NCBI GenBank assembly: GCA_934047225.1
Contig: OW203990.1
Coordinates: forward strand, 28,437,045 to 28,501,044
Direction: 5' to 3'
Length of the DNA: 64,000 nucleotides
Origin: Ypsolopha sequella
Taxonomy: Eukaryota > Arthropoda > Insecta > Lepidoptera > Ypsolophidae
Part shown: positions 22,987 to 31,748 of the stretch, one piece after another
Layout of the letters: each line of letters starts with the position of its first letter
How positions within the stretch are numbered: position 1 is the first letter of the stretch
Made by a program: the position numbers and the translations under genes
The notes under the pieces: model-generated
What the model saw: only the letters and a program-made list of their open reading frames with translations
What the model was told of the DNA's origin: nothing
Database searches by the model: none

Positions 22987-23715
22987 ATGAAAGGAAGAGG
23001 ACTTATCAATAATATTATTAATAGTTTACCAATTGAGTTACATATACCTGGTTATAATTATTGCGGACCTGGGACCCGACTACAAGAGAGATTACAGAGA
23101 GGTGACATAGGAATCAATCAGTTAGACAATGGGTGTATGCAGCACGATATAGCTTATTTAAAACATACTAATTTAAAAGATCGTCATAAGGCGGACAAAG
23201 AATTAATGAAAATGGCAAATAGAAGATTAAAGTCCAAAGATGCTGGTAAAGGTGAAAAGATCGCGTCTTGGTTAGTTGATAAGGTAATGAAAGTAAAGCT
23301 GAAATCAGGTGCTGGTATTAAAACATTTAAGAAGGCAGTTTCTAAAATAAAGTATCAACTGAAAAAATTCAAACCGAGAAATAATAATGACGCTATCAAG
23401 TTTGCACAAATGGCTGCAAAAAAAATATTTTCTAAAAATAATAAAATTAATCTTCCTAGGATTATACCTATTCCGAAAACTGGTGGAATACTACCTTTGA
23501 TTCCAATCTTTGCGGGGCTTTCGGCACTAGGGTCTTTGGCTGGTGGTGCTGCGGGTATTGCTAAAGCTGTAAACGAGTATAAAACTGCTCAAAAAAGTCT
23601 AGCAGAGTCCGAGCGGCACAATATAGTAATGGAGTCAAGGGCTTTAGGTAAAGGATTGTACATTAAACCGTACAAAAAAGGAAAAGGCCTGTGTCTGCGT
23701 TCATCAAAAAACTAA
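22987..23715 (+). CDS. Virion protein with parvovirus-type phospholipase A2 domain
   Basis: The frame opens with an ATG at 22921 (264 aa), but I prefer the ATG at 22987 (MKGRGLIN, 242 aa) because family members begin there and the extra 22 residues are an unconvincing hydrophobic stretch. Counting from 22921, the calcium-loop motif YNYCGPGT is at 45-52 and the catalytic CMQHDIAY, with the His-Asp pair, at 72-79. These are the signatures of the secreted/parvoviral VP1 PLA2 fold, used by parvoviruses to breach endosomes. A Lys-rich region follows, then a Gly/Ala hydrophobic segment (about 190-215, GGILPLIPIFAGLSALG), and a C-terminal GKGLYIKPYKKGKGL. The last 25 bases overlap the protease frame. 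Confidence 0.85.
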   Translation: MKGRGLINNIINSLPIELHIPGYNYCGPGTRLQERLQRGDIGINQLDNGCMQHDIAYLKHTNLKDRHKADKELMKMANRRLKSKDAGKGEKIASWLVDKVMKVKLKSGAGIKTFKKAVSKIKYQLKKFKPRNNNDAIKFAQMAAKKIFSKNNKINLPRIIPIPKTGGILPLIPIFAGLSALGSLAGGAAGIAKAVNEYKTAQKSLAESERHNIVMESRALGKGLYIKPYKKGKGLCLRSSKN

Positions 23716-24113
23716 TAGCAAGGCTACCCAGAAGAGCACTTTCTAATATTGATATTATCAAATACACTCATGACGTTCCATATTTTCGGGGTGTTTTCAT
23801 GAGAGATCGTTTACCTAGAAAATCAAAGCTAATTGAATGTGCAATAATGAATTTAGATAGTTCTGAAAACGCTGGGACCCATTGGGTAGCCTATGCAAAA
23901 ATAAAAAATTACTGTGAATATTTTGATAGTTTTGGGAATTTAAAACCACCTTTAGAATTAATTAAGTACTTAAAGAGGTGTACTATATTTTATAACTATA
24001 AAAAATATCAGCAGTTTAATACGGTTAATTGTGGACACCTGTGTATAAAATTTCTGAATGAATTCTGGAAAAAGCATTTAAATGACTTACGGTCATTAAA
24101 AAAATCATTTTAA
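23691..24113 (+). CDS. PRO: Adenain-like cysteine protease (no ATG at N-terminus)
   Basis: A 140-residue C48-type maturation protease predicted to cleave virion precursors. Triad counted from the GTG at 23691: His64 in GTHWVAY, Asp79 in EYFDSFG and Cys114 in VNCGHLC, with Gln107/108 as oxyanion candidates. The conserved N-terminal region (SNIDIIKYTHDVPYFRGVF, 18-36) is present, but no ATG precedes it. The frame opens just after a TAA inside the end of the PLA2 gene and its first candidate start is GTG 23691. The first in-frame Met (residue 37) would remove conserved residues. A non-AUG start, splicing, or a -1 frameshift from the PLA2 frame near the six-A run (about 23674-23679) would explain this. 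The gene ends 2 bases before the minor capsid ATG. Confidence 0.85.
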   Translation: MSAFIKKLIARLPRRALSNIDIIKYTHDVPYFRGVFMRDRLPRKSKLIECAIMNLDSSENAGTHWVAYAKIKNYCEYFDSFGNLKPPLELIKYLKRCTIFYNYKKYQQFNTVNCGHLCIKFLNEFWKKHLNDLRSLKKSF

Positions 24114-24115
24114 TA

Positions 24116-24787
24116 ATGTCGTTCACACTGTCAGTAACAGGCAACGATTCTGCTTTGATTACAAATTATTCACCTGAACTACAACTTGATGGTGAATATG
24201 AATGCGGTCTTATTTATTTTTCTACCTTTAACTCAATACCTAATGTTGATGGTAGAAACAATAAGTTTTACTATGGCAAAAATGAGGTGATAGAAATACC
24301 TGAAGGTTCGTATGAACTTGAAGATATTAGTGATTATTTAACTGAGAATATTAATGATTGTACTTTAAAACTCATCTGTAATAACAATACTTTGAGTACC
24401 AAAATATTTTGTACTAAAGACATATATTTTGAGCACAATGACTCTATAGGTCGTATATTAGGTTTTAGAAATGAAACATTAAAATCTAATATATTGCATG
24501 CATCTTGCTTTCCAATAAGCATTTTACCAACAACCATCATCCGAATCGAATGTGATATTGTGAGCGGATCTTTTATCAATGGAATTCCAAGTCATATAAT
24601 TTATGAGTTTGCACCTAACGTACCACCAGGTTATAGAATTATTGAAATTCCTAAAAATCTAATATACTTTCCCGTGAACCAGAAAAGTGTCAGTGAAATA
24701 AACATAAAAATATTAGATGCTAATAACGATTTAATCAATCTGCGACACGAAGAGATACAGTTATATTTGCATTTAAAACGAAAATGA
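24116..24787 (+). CDS. mCP: Penton-like minor capsid protein
   Basis: A 223-aa protein matching the single-jelly-roll minor capsid (penton base-like) family of Polintons and adintoviruses, which fills the five-fold vertices. The N-terminal LQLDGEYECGLIYFSTFNSI (23-42) and the NNKFYY...EIPEGSYELEDIS stretch (48-72) are the typical family signature. The C-terminal half is beta-rich with an FAPNVPPGYRIIEIP segment (166-180). No membrane segment. The stop TGA overlaps the ATG of the 48-aa gene (ATGA, 24784-24787). Placement directly before the major capsid gene is the usual order. Confidence 0.88.
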   Translation: MSFTLSVTGNDSALITNYSPELQLDGEYECGLIYFSTFNSIPNVDGRNNKFYYGKNEVIEIPEGSYELEDISDYLTENINDCTLKLICNNNTLSTKIFCTKDIYFEHNDSIGRILGFRNETLKSNILHASCFPISILPTTIIRIECDIVSGSFINGIPSHIIYEFAPNVPPGYRIIEIPKNLIYFPVNQKSVSEINIKILDANNDLINLRHEEIQLYLHLKRK

Positions 24788-24930
24788 TTGATTTCAATAA
24801 AATAACACAACATGCACAAAAAAATCTCAGTTCAATCAGCGCAGTTCCTGGGAGATCACCTAAAACAAGAAAAAAAAAGTTAACCAAACAAAATAAAAAA
24901 TTTCTTAAGCTCATAAAACTACTAAAATGA
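24784..24930 (+). CDS. 48-aa basic protein, candidate core or cement peptide
   Basis: A small ORF squeezed exactly between minor and major capsid genes. Its ATG overlaps the upstream stop (ATGA) and its TGA overlaps the downstream ATG (24927-24930), leaving no spare base. The product starts MIDFNKITQHAQ, then has SPKTRKKKLTKQNKK (25-39) and a Lys/Leu-rich end. At least 13 of 48 residues are Lys or Arg, so the predicted charge is strongly positive. Small basic proteins at such positions in adenovirus-like genomes bind packaged DNA (for example pX/mu). That role here is inference from charge and position. No sequence family recognised. Confidence 0.65.
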   Translation: MIDFNKITQHAQKNLSSISAVPGRSPKTRKKKLTKQNKKFLKLIKLLK

Positions 24931-26141
24931 GTATTTTGGATATAGGAGAATCGTTTGTTCAGGACAACAGCATTGAAAGCTATCAGGTGCATTCTTATAA
25001 GCCTTATGTGAACAGTTTTAATAAAAATGACGAAATACGCATTCCCATCAATCAACAGGATTTGTACGTTTTGCCATCAGTGAGCACATTGTATATAGAA
25101 GGTTCCGTTACAATTCATAAAAGTAGAGAAACAAAAGAGAAAGTTAATAGCGTTGAGTTTATTAATAATTACATACTTTTCCTTTTTCAAGAAATACGAT
25201 ATGAAATAAATGGGGTAGAAATTGACAAGATTAAAAATGCTGGTTTGTCGACAACTATAAAGTCATTATTGTCAATGAATTCAAATGAATCGAAAATGTC
25301 TAGGTTTTGGGGATGGGATTTTGATGGTATAAAAAATACAAATGGAGGTCATTTTTCTGTTTGCATACCTTTGAACAAAATTCTCGGATTTGCGGAAGAC
25401 TACAATAAAATTATCATGAACTGCAAACATGAGCTAGTTCTTTTGCGAAGCAATACGAACCTGAATTCACTCAAACTAAATACAAATGAAGTAATACATG
25501 ACCTTACTATTAATAAAATCGTATGGAGGGTGCCCCATATCAAAGTATCGGATCGTGAAAGAATTAACTTGCTGAAATATTTGGAGAAAGACAGAACTAT
25601 AAATTTAGCATTTAGAAACTGGGATCTGTACGAATACCCTCTTTTGCCAAGGACAACAAAACATACTTGGTCAGTAAAAACAACATCTCAAGTAGAAAAA
25701 CCGAGATATGTAATTATAGGGTTGCAAACTGATCGCAAAAATAATGGAGCAAAGGATATGTCACAATTTGATCATTGTCATTTACGAGATGTCAAAGTAT
25801 TTTTGAATTCCGCTTATTATCCATATGAAAATTTAAACATCCAATTTGGTGAAGATAGATATGCTTTATTATACGAGGCTTTTGCAACATTCCAACATTC
25901 ATATTACGGTCGTCGTTGCGAGCCGTCAATCAGTTTTAAAGAATTTAAGGAAAAAGCGCCCTTATTTGTAATTGACTGTTGTCGCCAGAATGAAACTTTA
26001 AAATCAGGCCCTATCGATGTGCGAATTGATTTAGAAAGTGATCTTGAGTTTCCTGATAAGACATCTGCGTACTGTCTGTTTTTGAATGATTGCGTTTTTG
26101 AATACAAACCACTTACAAGTATTGTAAAAAAGATATCATGA
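24927..26141 (+). CDS. MCP: Hexon-like double-jelly-roll major capsid protein
   Basis: A 404-aa protein recognised as the Polinton/adintovirus major capsid protein, which forms the pseudo-hexagonal trimers of the shell. The N-terminal motif SFVQDNSIESYQVHSYKPY (9-27) followed by EIRIPINQQDLYVLPS (36-51) is the family hallmark. YILFLFQEIRYEINGVEIDKI (about 82-102) and the second-barrel region with RYALLYEAFATFQHSYYG (about 310-327) also fit. The length is in the range of the short insect-type MCPs and the frame is intact. The start ATG overlaps the stop of the 48-aa gene, and the stop overlaps the next ATG (26138). Confidence 0.9.
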   Translation: MSILDIGESFVQDNSIESYQVHSYKPYVNSFNKNDEIRIPINQQDLYVLPSVSTLYIEGSVTIHKSRETKEKVNSVEFINNYILFLFQEIRYEINGVEIDKIKNAGLSTTIKSLLSMNSNESKMSRFWGWDFDGIKNTNGGHFSVCIPLNKILGFAEDYNKIIMNCKHELVLLRSNTNLNSLKLNTNEVIHDLTINKIVWRVPHIKVSDRERINLLKYLEKDRTINLAFRNWDLYEYPLLPRTTKHTWSVKTTSQVEKPRYVIIGLQTDRKNNGAKDMSQFDHCHLRDVKVFLNSAYYPYENLNIQFGEDRYALLYEAFATFQHSYYGRRCEPSISFKEFKEKAPLFVIDCCRQNETLKSGPIDVRIDLESDLEFPDKTSAYCLFLNDCVFEYKPLTSIVKKIS

Positions 26142-26632
26142 GTACTGAATATATTTTTTGTGATTTGCAAGGCTTTAAGGACTTTAAAAATAATTTTATT
26201 TTAAAGGAATTTGCAATTGCTAGTCCACTATTTACACAAACATTTCTTGTAAAGCCCCCATACCCTTTTGCATCATTGAATGACCGAGAAAAAAAACACG
26301 TGAAGTGGCTTGAGATCAACCAAGGATACAAATGGTCTGAGGGTTATATTGATTATAGGGAATTTCGTAGAATTATTCATGACTATCTTAGAAATAAGAA
26401 AATTTTTGTAAAAGGAGGTGAAAAGATAACGTGGATATATGAATTGTGTAAAAAATGTACTGTTATTGATATAGGAGAAAAAGGGTGTCCTAACTTAAGA
26501 AACTTACTCGATGAGTTTTGTGAAAATAACTTAATTTGTTTTAGTAATCATGCAAACAAGTGTGCTTTAAAAAATGTAATTTCCATAAAAAATTGGTTTT
26601 ATAACAACAATATGTTTTGTTTTAAGTTTTAA
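26138..26632 (+). CDS. Conserved 164-aa Polinton-associated protein, function unknown
   Basis: The last gene of the rightward block. Its ATG overlaps the major capsid stop (ATGA). The opening EYIFCDLQGFKDFKNNFILK (4-23) is a motif I have seen in hypothetical proteins near animal Polinton capsid genes. It faintly recalls the first strand of an RNase H/DEDD exonuclease fold, but the usual D.E pair is not present, so no enzyme call is made. Cys-rich C-terminal half (CKKC, GCPNL, CENNLICFSNHANKCAL) could bind zinc. No membrane or signal segment. Followed by an A/T-rich convergent 3' region. Confidence 0.75.
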   Translation: MSTEYIFCDLQGFKDFKNNFILKEFAIASPLFTQTFLVKPPYPFASLNDREKKHVKWLEINQGYKWSEGYIDYREFRRIIHDYLRNKKIFVKGGEKITWIYELCKKCTVIDIGEKGCPNLRNLLDEFCENNLICFSNHANKCALKNVISIKNWFYNNNMFCFKF

Positions 26633-26821
26633 TTGTACTTAATTATTTTACAGAGTTCAAATAAAATTAAAAATTAAATGAAAATTGTTTAATTTATGTA
26701 CCAGTTAATAAAATAAAATAAAACGAAAACTTTAATTTCACTCGAATAAAATATATTTAATTGACTAAAATATTACTTACATCATAGAATATTTACTTAA
26801 ATTCCAACACTTAACTAATTT
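26633..26821. terminator. Convergent 3' region with polyadenylation signals
   Basis: The rightward capsid block and the leftward polymerase block meet here. AATAAA at 26660-26665 follows the 164-aa gene, and further AATAAA hexamers occur near 26709-26722 and 26745. ATTAAA-type signals are available on the minus strand. No ORF of note. Confidence 0.5.
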
Positions 26822-27300
26822 TTAAATATTATTGTCACACATCTTTTGCGATATTCTTTTTATAACACTTTCTGTCAAGTCTAAAATTTCGTCCATAGGA
26901 TCCTCACACACCCATTGACAGGTCACTAAAGCACTTTCACGATTTATGTCTTGGCATTCATGGAGGTCAAATATCTCAATCTTGATGAGCCGATTTCCTC
27001 GTCGAGACGTCTTGTTTATTATAAAAGAAGATTGCATCATCTCCTTTGAAGATCGCTTTCTGTGTGTCCTCACCCGTTTTTTAACTAAATTCTGAGGCTG
27101 GGGAATCTGTCGGACAACTTCCACGTCACTATCCATCCCTTCCAACATATTTTGAGCGTAATAATATGGGTCATTTTGATCAGTCAGGATCTGTAACAAA
27201 AACAAATTAGCTTTATTAATTTATAAATAAATATAAAAGTATACTGATAAAGTTAATTTAATGTTAATCAAATTAAAGTTCTACTTACAGAAAAAGACAT
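26822..27300 (-). CDS. Spliced 126-aa nuclear-type protein, unknown
   Basis: Two exons on the minus strand: a 12-base first exon (27300-27289, ATG TCT TTT TCT) and a main exon (27190-26822), separated by a 98-base intron with GTAAGT donor and TTTGTTACAG acceptor. The main exon alone has no ATG at its start, which supports the spliced model. The product begins MSFSILTDQNDPYYY and has an acidic patch (GMDSDVEVV). It carries a basic, NLS-like LVKKRVRTHRKRSSKE and a C-terminal half with Cys and acidic residues (HECQDINRES...CQWVCEDPMDEILDL). I recognise no family. It is the last gene of the leftward block, downstream of POLB, so an early or DNA-associated role is a guess. Confidence 0.65.
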
Positions 27301-28007
27301 TTTTGAGCCAAGGTCGTAACGTAAATAACTGCTTAGTAAAACCAGGTAACTGTTGTTCACCTCGGGTCTGTCTAAAGCCTAATGAATGCATGCATTTGTT
27401 AGTTAATAGTTGCCCACTCCACATGTGACTATATGGCAGTGAGGCTTGTACCTATAAATATTTGAATCTTACACCTATGCAATACAGGTCATAATAGACT
27501 GATGTCAGCTGTTTACATTTCACACACACACACACACGCATATACATACAATTGCAAGACGATTTCTGCTTACTTGCATTATTCAATCAGGTGACCGGTG
27601 ACCGATGTCCGACGTGTTCATTCCTGTATGCGTTACACAGGTAAATAATAATATACTCACGCATGTCTCCTACAGGGTATGCAGAGACTGCAGGGTAATT
27701 ATAAACGTTGTTTTTAACTTACTGTTAGCAAAAGGACTATGAAATAAAATAAAATTCATGGTAATGATTCATGAACAAATTTATTTGTAAATTAAGGTTT
27801 ACAATTTTTAAACTTACTAATATAAACTACAGGTAGGTATACATAAAAACAAAATACATAATGGTACCTACTTAATTTTGAGATAAATTTAATTATATTA
27901 ATTATTAATTAAATTTATCTGTAAATTAAGTGTTACAGTTTGAAACTAATTATATACATAAAACATAAAAGGTTCTATCTACAGTTAAATACAAGCCATT
28001 AACTCAC
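27301..28007. other. Spacer between the 126-aa gene and POLB
   Basis: Non-coding, AT-rich. Holds a CA run (27522-27536), a TATTTATAGG-type motif on the minus strand near 27455-27465 that could serve the 126-aa gene, and a TTTATT (minus-strand AATAAA) near 27779 that could polyadenylate POLB. Nothing else recognised. Confidence 0.4.
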
Positions 28008-31000
28008 TTAAGATAATAATATTATTGATGAATTACCCCAGGCTTTTGTTGAAATATTGTCACGCTGCAGTAAACGTTTATCATCATTGCTCGACAAAGC
28101 AATTTTGTTTACACTCTGAGTAAATATTTCATGTTTAATTGACCGAAACAAAATATTTTTTTTACGAATTATTATTTTCTCAAACAACGATTTTTTATAA
28201 TCGGAAACGTTTAATTTTTTTATTACGGCTTTTTTCACGCCTTTAGCTTTTTTTATAGAGCTGCTTTCGGTGCGAATGCAATATAGCTTCGAACGTAGAC
28301 CTACAAATTCAGATATAACTTGACCACCCATTTCATCCTTAAATAGCCCCGGTACTTTTTTGTTCTGTAACGGTATACCGTAATAATTGTCGACGTCGTA
28401 ATTACTGGTATCAAAATTATCCAAAAATATATTTTTCAAATCCCTATAAAAGTTTTTGGTCTGTAACATTAGTATGTATGAATCCGTATCTAGGTAAAGA
28501 ACGGAAACTCTATTTTCATATACTGGTTTTATTACGGTATAGTAATAATCATACATGTGGCTCTTTGACAATTCTAGAACGGTGAAACCGATATAGATAG
28601 GTTTATCTAAGCGAACGCATTCGGGTTTCATCTGTATTGCAACTAAATCGTCTGATAGTACTGAAACAGTTTGAAAATTTGGTCGCGCGATTAATTTTTG
28701 TGCAGAAGATGATTGTTTCGTTTTATTATTTAAATCGATCCAATGTTTAACTAACTGAACATTTGTACGTCGCTCAGTATTTTCCAACGTTTTTCCAAAA
28801 ATACTGTTGTTTAAGAGTTTAAAAAAGTCTTGCTCAAACTTTGACTTTGCTTTTTGTCGTAACTTTGTATTTAGATCAATATATTCTTTTAAATACGCAC
28901 TTTGCCGAAAAGTAATAACTCTATGTACTTTGACTAGTCTCAAGCCGTGTTTAAGGCACTGCTTCAGGTGAATGTAATGAATCACGTACCTATATTTATT
29001 ATACAGATTAGGCACAAGTTTATGATTCTTTCCTCCGGGAGGAATACATTTTTCAGGGCAAAAAGGAAGATCGTTATGCTCATGGTGTAAAATTTCAGGA
29101 TAGATTATGTCTACTTCTAAAATATAACCAGTTTCACCATTATCGGGAATAGTTGAAACATCAAAAGTTTCCATTTCCTTTGCTGTTAAAAATCTAAAAT
29201 GACTAAGGGGTAGCATCTGTGACATACAATAGCCGTATAAGTTGTTAGCGTCTATGTAAACGATAAATGAATCTGGTTGAGATGTATCATAGTCGGACAG
29301 GTACTTATTATTGGCTTTAGCATAACGCTTAGAGCACATACATACCCCACCTCTTATTCCTCCCTGAATCATTCGAATGATTTCTAAATCAGTAAGTAGC
29401 TCGAGCTTTACTTGAGTTTTGAGAAGCATACTGTCAAACGACAACGCACTTATAGTGAGATAGAATAAGCTATCAAGTTCGTAGTACTTTTTGCAAGTTT
29501 TTCGGAAATTTTCGAATATGTCTGTAAGTAATAAAACATCTGTTTGCAAATACAGATCTGTGTATTCACCTAAATCTTTTATAGCAAATTCCAACCAAAC
29601 TGCTTGCGCATGCTCATAGTCCTCGTCACTTATGTCTTCACCGGTAAGTGAATTAAAAAAACTTTCTTTTGATGGTAAAGACTTATTTTCATAACGATCC
29701 ATTTCAGACATAAAGCAATAAGGATAAACACCTTTACGCACGAGTAAATTAAATTTGCTGTCTTCTTGAAATCGGTTTCTTAAATAATGAAACTGATTTT
29801 TCGTTAATGATTTTGCAAGTTGGTCTAAGCTAGCTCCTAAAAATTTAAATGAATCAATAAATCGTACTTGGATGCTATCTTCCTGGGAAATCGGTATGTA
29901 TTTAGTGAACGAAATATAGTTTTCTTTAGTTTTAGGTATGACTTTTACAGGGCCGGGTGATAAAGCCAGCTCCTTTATAAACAAGTGACAGTCGTACCCA
30001 GCTAAATTATGAAATACTACAGGAACAAAAGCGGGTAGTTTAAGCTGTAAATTACAATGATTGTGGGCTGGTCCGCGATACTTTCCGGTGATATGGCAGT
30101 GATCACGGACCCGATCCAAAAACATAAAGTTTTTACAGATGTAACATCGAGTGGCGTTTTCGAAATCTTTTTTATCTGCTTCTGTGAATATTATGCTCAC
30201 AGTTTTTTTCAAAATTTCATGTATTTTTCGTACATCGCGATTTAAACATTTGATAAACTTTTCAATACAGTCGACACCGCGGTAAGTAACAAACATATCA
30301 TATGAGTCATCTACCGAGCAAACTATCTGGTAAGCGAATGCTATCGGCACGTGACGTTGTAAGGTCGATGTGCTAGCGATGTTGGGATTATTATTGCAGC
30401 CATCATATTTCTCGAGCATCGTTTCTAAGTCAGCGTAAATCACAAAAGGCATGTTTTGTTTACGTCCATAGTTTTGAAACTGTAAAATGCTTCCCTTTTC
30501 AGGTATTTTGGTAGCTACCCCACTGCATAAGTGATTATTGACTTGTTCAAGTGTCGTAAAAAATAGCAAACAACTTTCGCAAATGTGTAACTTTTGATGG
30601 TGTTTAGTTATTTGACTTCTAACCAGACGAGACAGGTTTCTGATTAGACAGAAATGAGATGATAAATCCTTCTCAAGATATAGTAGATGAATAATTGTTT
30701 TATCCTTTAAAATTTCTGATTTATACAAGGGACCCGAAATAGTCTTTCCATCATACAACCCATACACCACGATACCAATATGAGAGTTGTTTTTTTCAAA
30801 TACACCTATATCCGAAAAACTGACTGGAAATGACATTCCCTCTATGTTCAATTTTTTCCTAAAGTCAGGGTAAGATGTTATTCGTTCGGGATGTTTCAGA
30901 GATGGAAATAAGGCTGCCATAACGCACCACAGAAAGCAATAAGGGTCATTGTTCTTTATGTTTAGACAAGCTCGTTTATTTTTTATAAACTCAGGCAACT

Positions 31001-31523
31001 CAACATGGCTAGCACCTCGCAGTGGTTGGTATTTATTTATATTAATTTCAAGATGCGAATTACTGAGAAATGTCCACCCACTATCTCTCTCTTGAAACTC
31101 TTCAATTTTTGTTTTGATTGTATTCAAGACCCCTGAATATTTCAAATCAAAATCGTAGTTCAGATATAAAATCTGGTTTTTAGTTCCAAATGATTTCATT
31201 TCTTGACAATCATTTTTGAACATCAAAAACAATGAAAACAGTTCAATATTTACTTTTATACAAGTATGAGCTTTGAGTGATTTATCAAAAAGATGTTTTA
31301 TCTTGGTTCGAATCGAGTCAAAAAAGTTATCTACAGAGTTTTGCTCAAACTCACTACTGGCTGTAACCCTATATGTTGCTATACGGGACTTGAAAGCAGA
31401 AGTAATTATCTCGACACCATCGCATAGAGATACCACGGCATTGTTTTTATGCAAATTACTGCGTAAATGCCCTATCCATTTTTTACCATCAACTGCTGTT
31501 CGACAAACAGTACAGTACGGCAT
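28008..31523 (-). CDS. POLB: Protein-primed family B DNA polymerase
   Basis: A 1171-aa replicative polymerase of the Polinton/adenovirus protein-primed group, predicted to copy the linear genome from terminal protein. Order of parts: N-terminal C2H2-like finger (CTVCRTAV...HLRSNLH, 4-25); an extra domain with NNDPYCFLWCVMAALFP (191-207) and a CESC...HLC finger (315-333); exonuclease motifs YADLET (363-368), NLAGYDCHLF (506-515) and YLQTD (658-662); an inserted CYIC...RDHCHITGKYRG...HCN module (460-491) like HNH/endonuclease VII zinc folds; Pol A DANNLYG (758-764); Pol B KLLNNSIFGK (902-911); Pol C YLDTDS (1010-1015); and a TKAWGN end. All catalytic residues are present, in one exon. The ATG at 31523 is the only start before the zinc finger. 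Confidence 0.96.
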   Translation of the reverse strand: MPYCTVCRTAVDGKKWIGHLRSNLHKNNAVVSLCDGVEIITSAFKSRIATYRVTASSEFEQNSVDNFFDSIRTKIKHLFDKSLKAHTCIKVNIELFSLFLMFKNDCQEMKSFGTKNQILYLNYDFDLKYSGVLNTIKTKIEEFQERDSGWTFLSNSHLEININKYQPLRGASHVELPEFIKNKRACLNIKNNDPYCFLWCVMAALFPSLKHPERITSYPDFRKKLNIEGMSFPVSFSDIGVFEKNNSHIGIVVYGLYDGKTISGPLYKSEILKDKTIIHLLYLEKDLSSHFCLIRNLSRLVRSQITKHHQKLHICESCLLFFTTLEQVNNHLCSGVATKIPEKGSILQFQNYGRKQNMPFVIYADLETMLEKYDGCNNNPNIASTSTLQRHVPIAFAYQIVCSVDDSYDMFVTYRGVDCIEKFIKCLNRDVRKIHEILKKTVSIIFTEADKKDFENATRCYICKNFMFLDRVRDHCHITGKYRGPAHNHCNLQLKLPAFVPVVFHNLAGYDCHLFIKELALSPGPVKVIPKTKENYISFTKYIPISQEDSIQVRFIDSFKFLGASLDQLAKSLTKNQFHYLRNRFQEDSKFNLLVRKGVYPYCFMSEMDRYENKSLPSKESFFNSLTGEDISDEDYEHAQAVWLEFAIKDLGEYTDLYLQTDVLLLTDIFENFRKTCKKYYELDSLFYLTISALSFDSMLLKTQVKLELLTDLEIIRMIQGGIRGGVCMCSKRYAKANNKYLSDYDTSQPDSFIVYIDANNLYGYCMSQMLPLSHFRFLTAKEMETFDVSTIPDNGETGYILEVDIIYPEILHHEHNDLPFCPEKCIPPGGKNHKLVPNLYNKYRYVIHYIHLKQCLKHGLRLVKVHRVITFRQSAYLKEYIDLNTKLRQKAKSKFEQDFFKLLNNSIFGKTLENTERRTNVQLVKHWIDLNNKTKQSSSAQKLIARPNFQTVSVLSDDLVAIQMKPECVRLDKPIYIGFTVLELSKSHMYDYYYTVIKPVYENRVSVLYLDTDSYILMLQTKNFYRDLKNIFLDNFDTSNYDVDNYYGIPLQNKKVPGLFKDEMGGQVISEFVGLRSKLYCIRTESSSIKKAKGVKKAVIKKLNVSDYKKSLFEKIIIRKKNILFRSIKHEIFTQSVNKIALSSNDDKRLLQRDNISTKAWGNSSIILLS

Positions 31524-31718
31524 TATTGAGTTAATGGCTTGAAATCACTGAATGTAACAACAGACAAGTATGTAAATAATAGTAATTGATGCGTTTTCGT
31601 CAAATTAGTTATCGCTCTGTGATTAGAATAAAAAAAGTTATCAGAATAAAGAAAGAAAGTGGAAGATCACAAAATAAAAAATAATGTGTATAATATATAA
31701 CAGAAAAAGATATTATGT

Positions 31719-31724
31719 TTTATT
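31719..31724 (-). terminator. Polyadenylation signal of the 31749-32821 gene
   Basis: TTTATT on the plus strand is AATAAA on the minus strand, 25 bases past the TAA stop at 31749-31751. The distance fits a short 3' UTR. Confidence 0.55.
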
Positions 31725-31748
31725 GATCATGTCATAAAGAAAAATATT

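Noticed and set aside
22557..23009. Minus-strand 150-aa ORF
   Set aside because: Antisense to the integrase and PLA2 genes with low-complexity Ile/Phe-rich translation.
24735..25055. Minus-strand 106-aa ORF across the capsid junction
   Set aside because: Antisense to mCP, the 48-aa gene and MCP; no motif.
31273..31542. Plus-strand 89-aa ORF
   Set aside because: Antisense to the POLB N-terminus.
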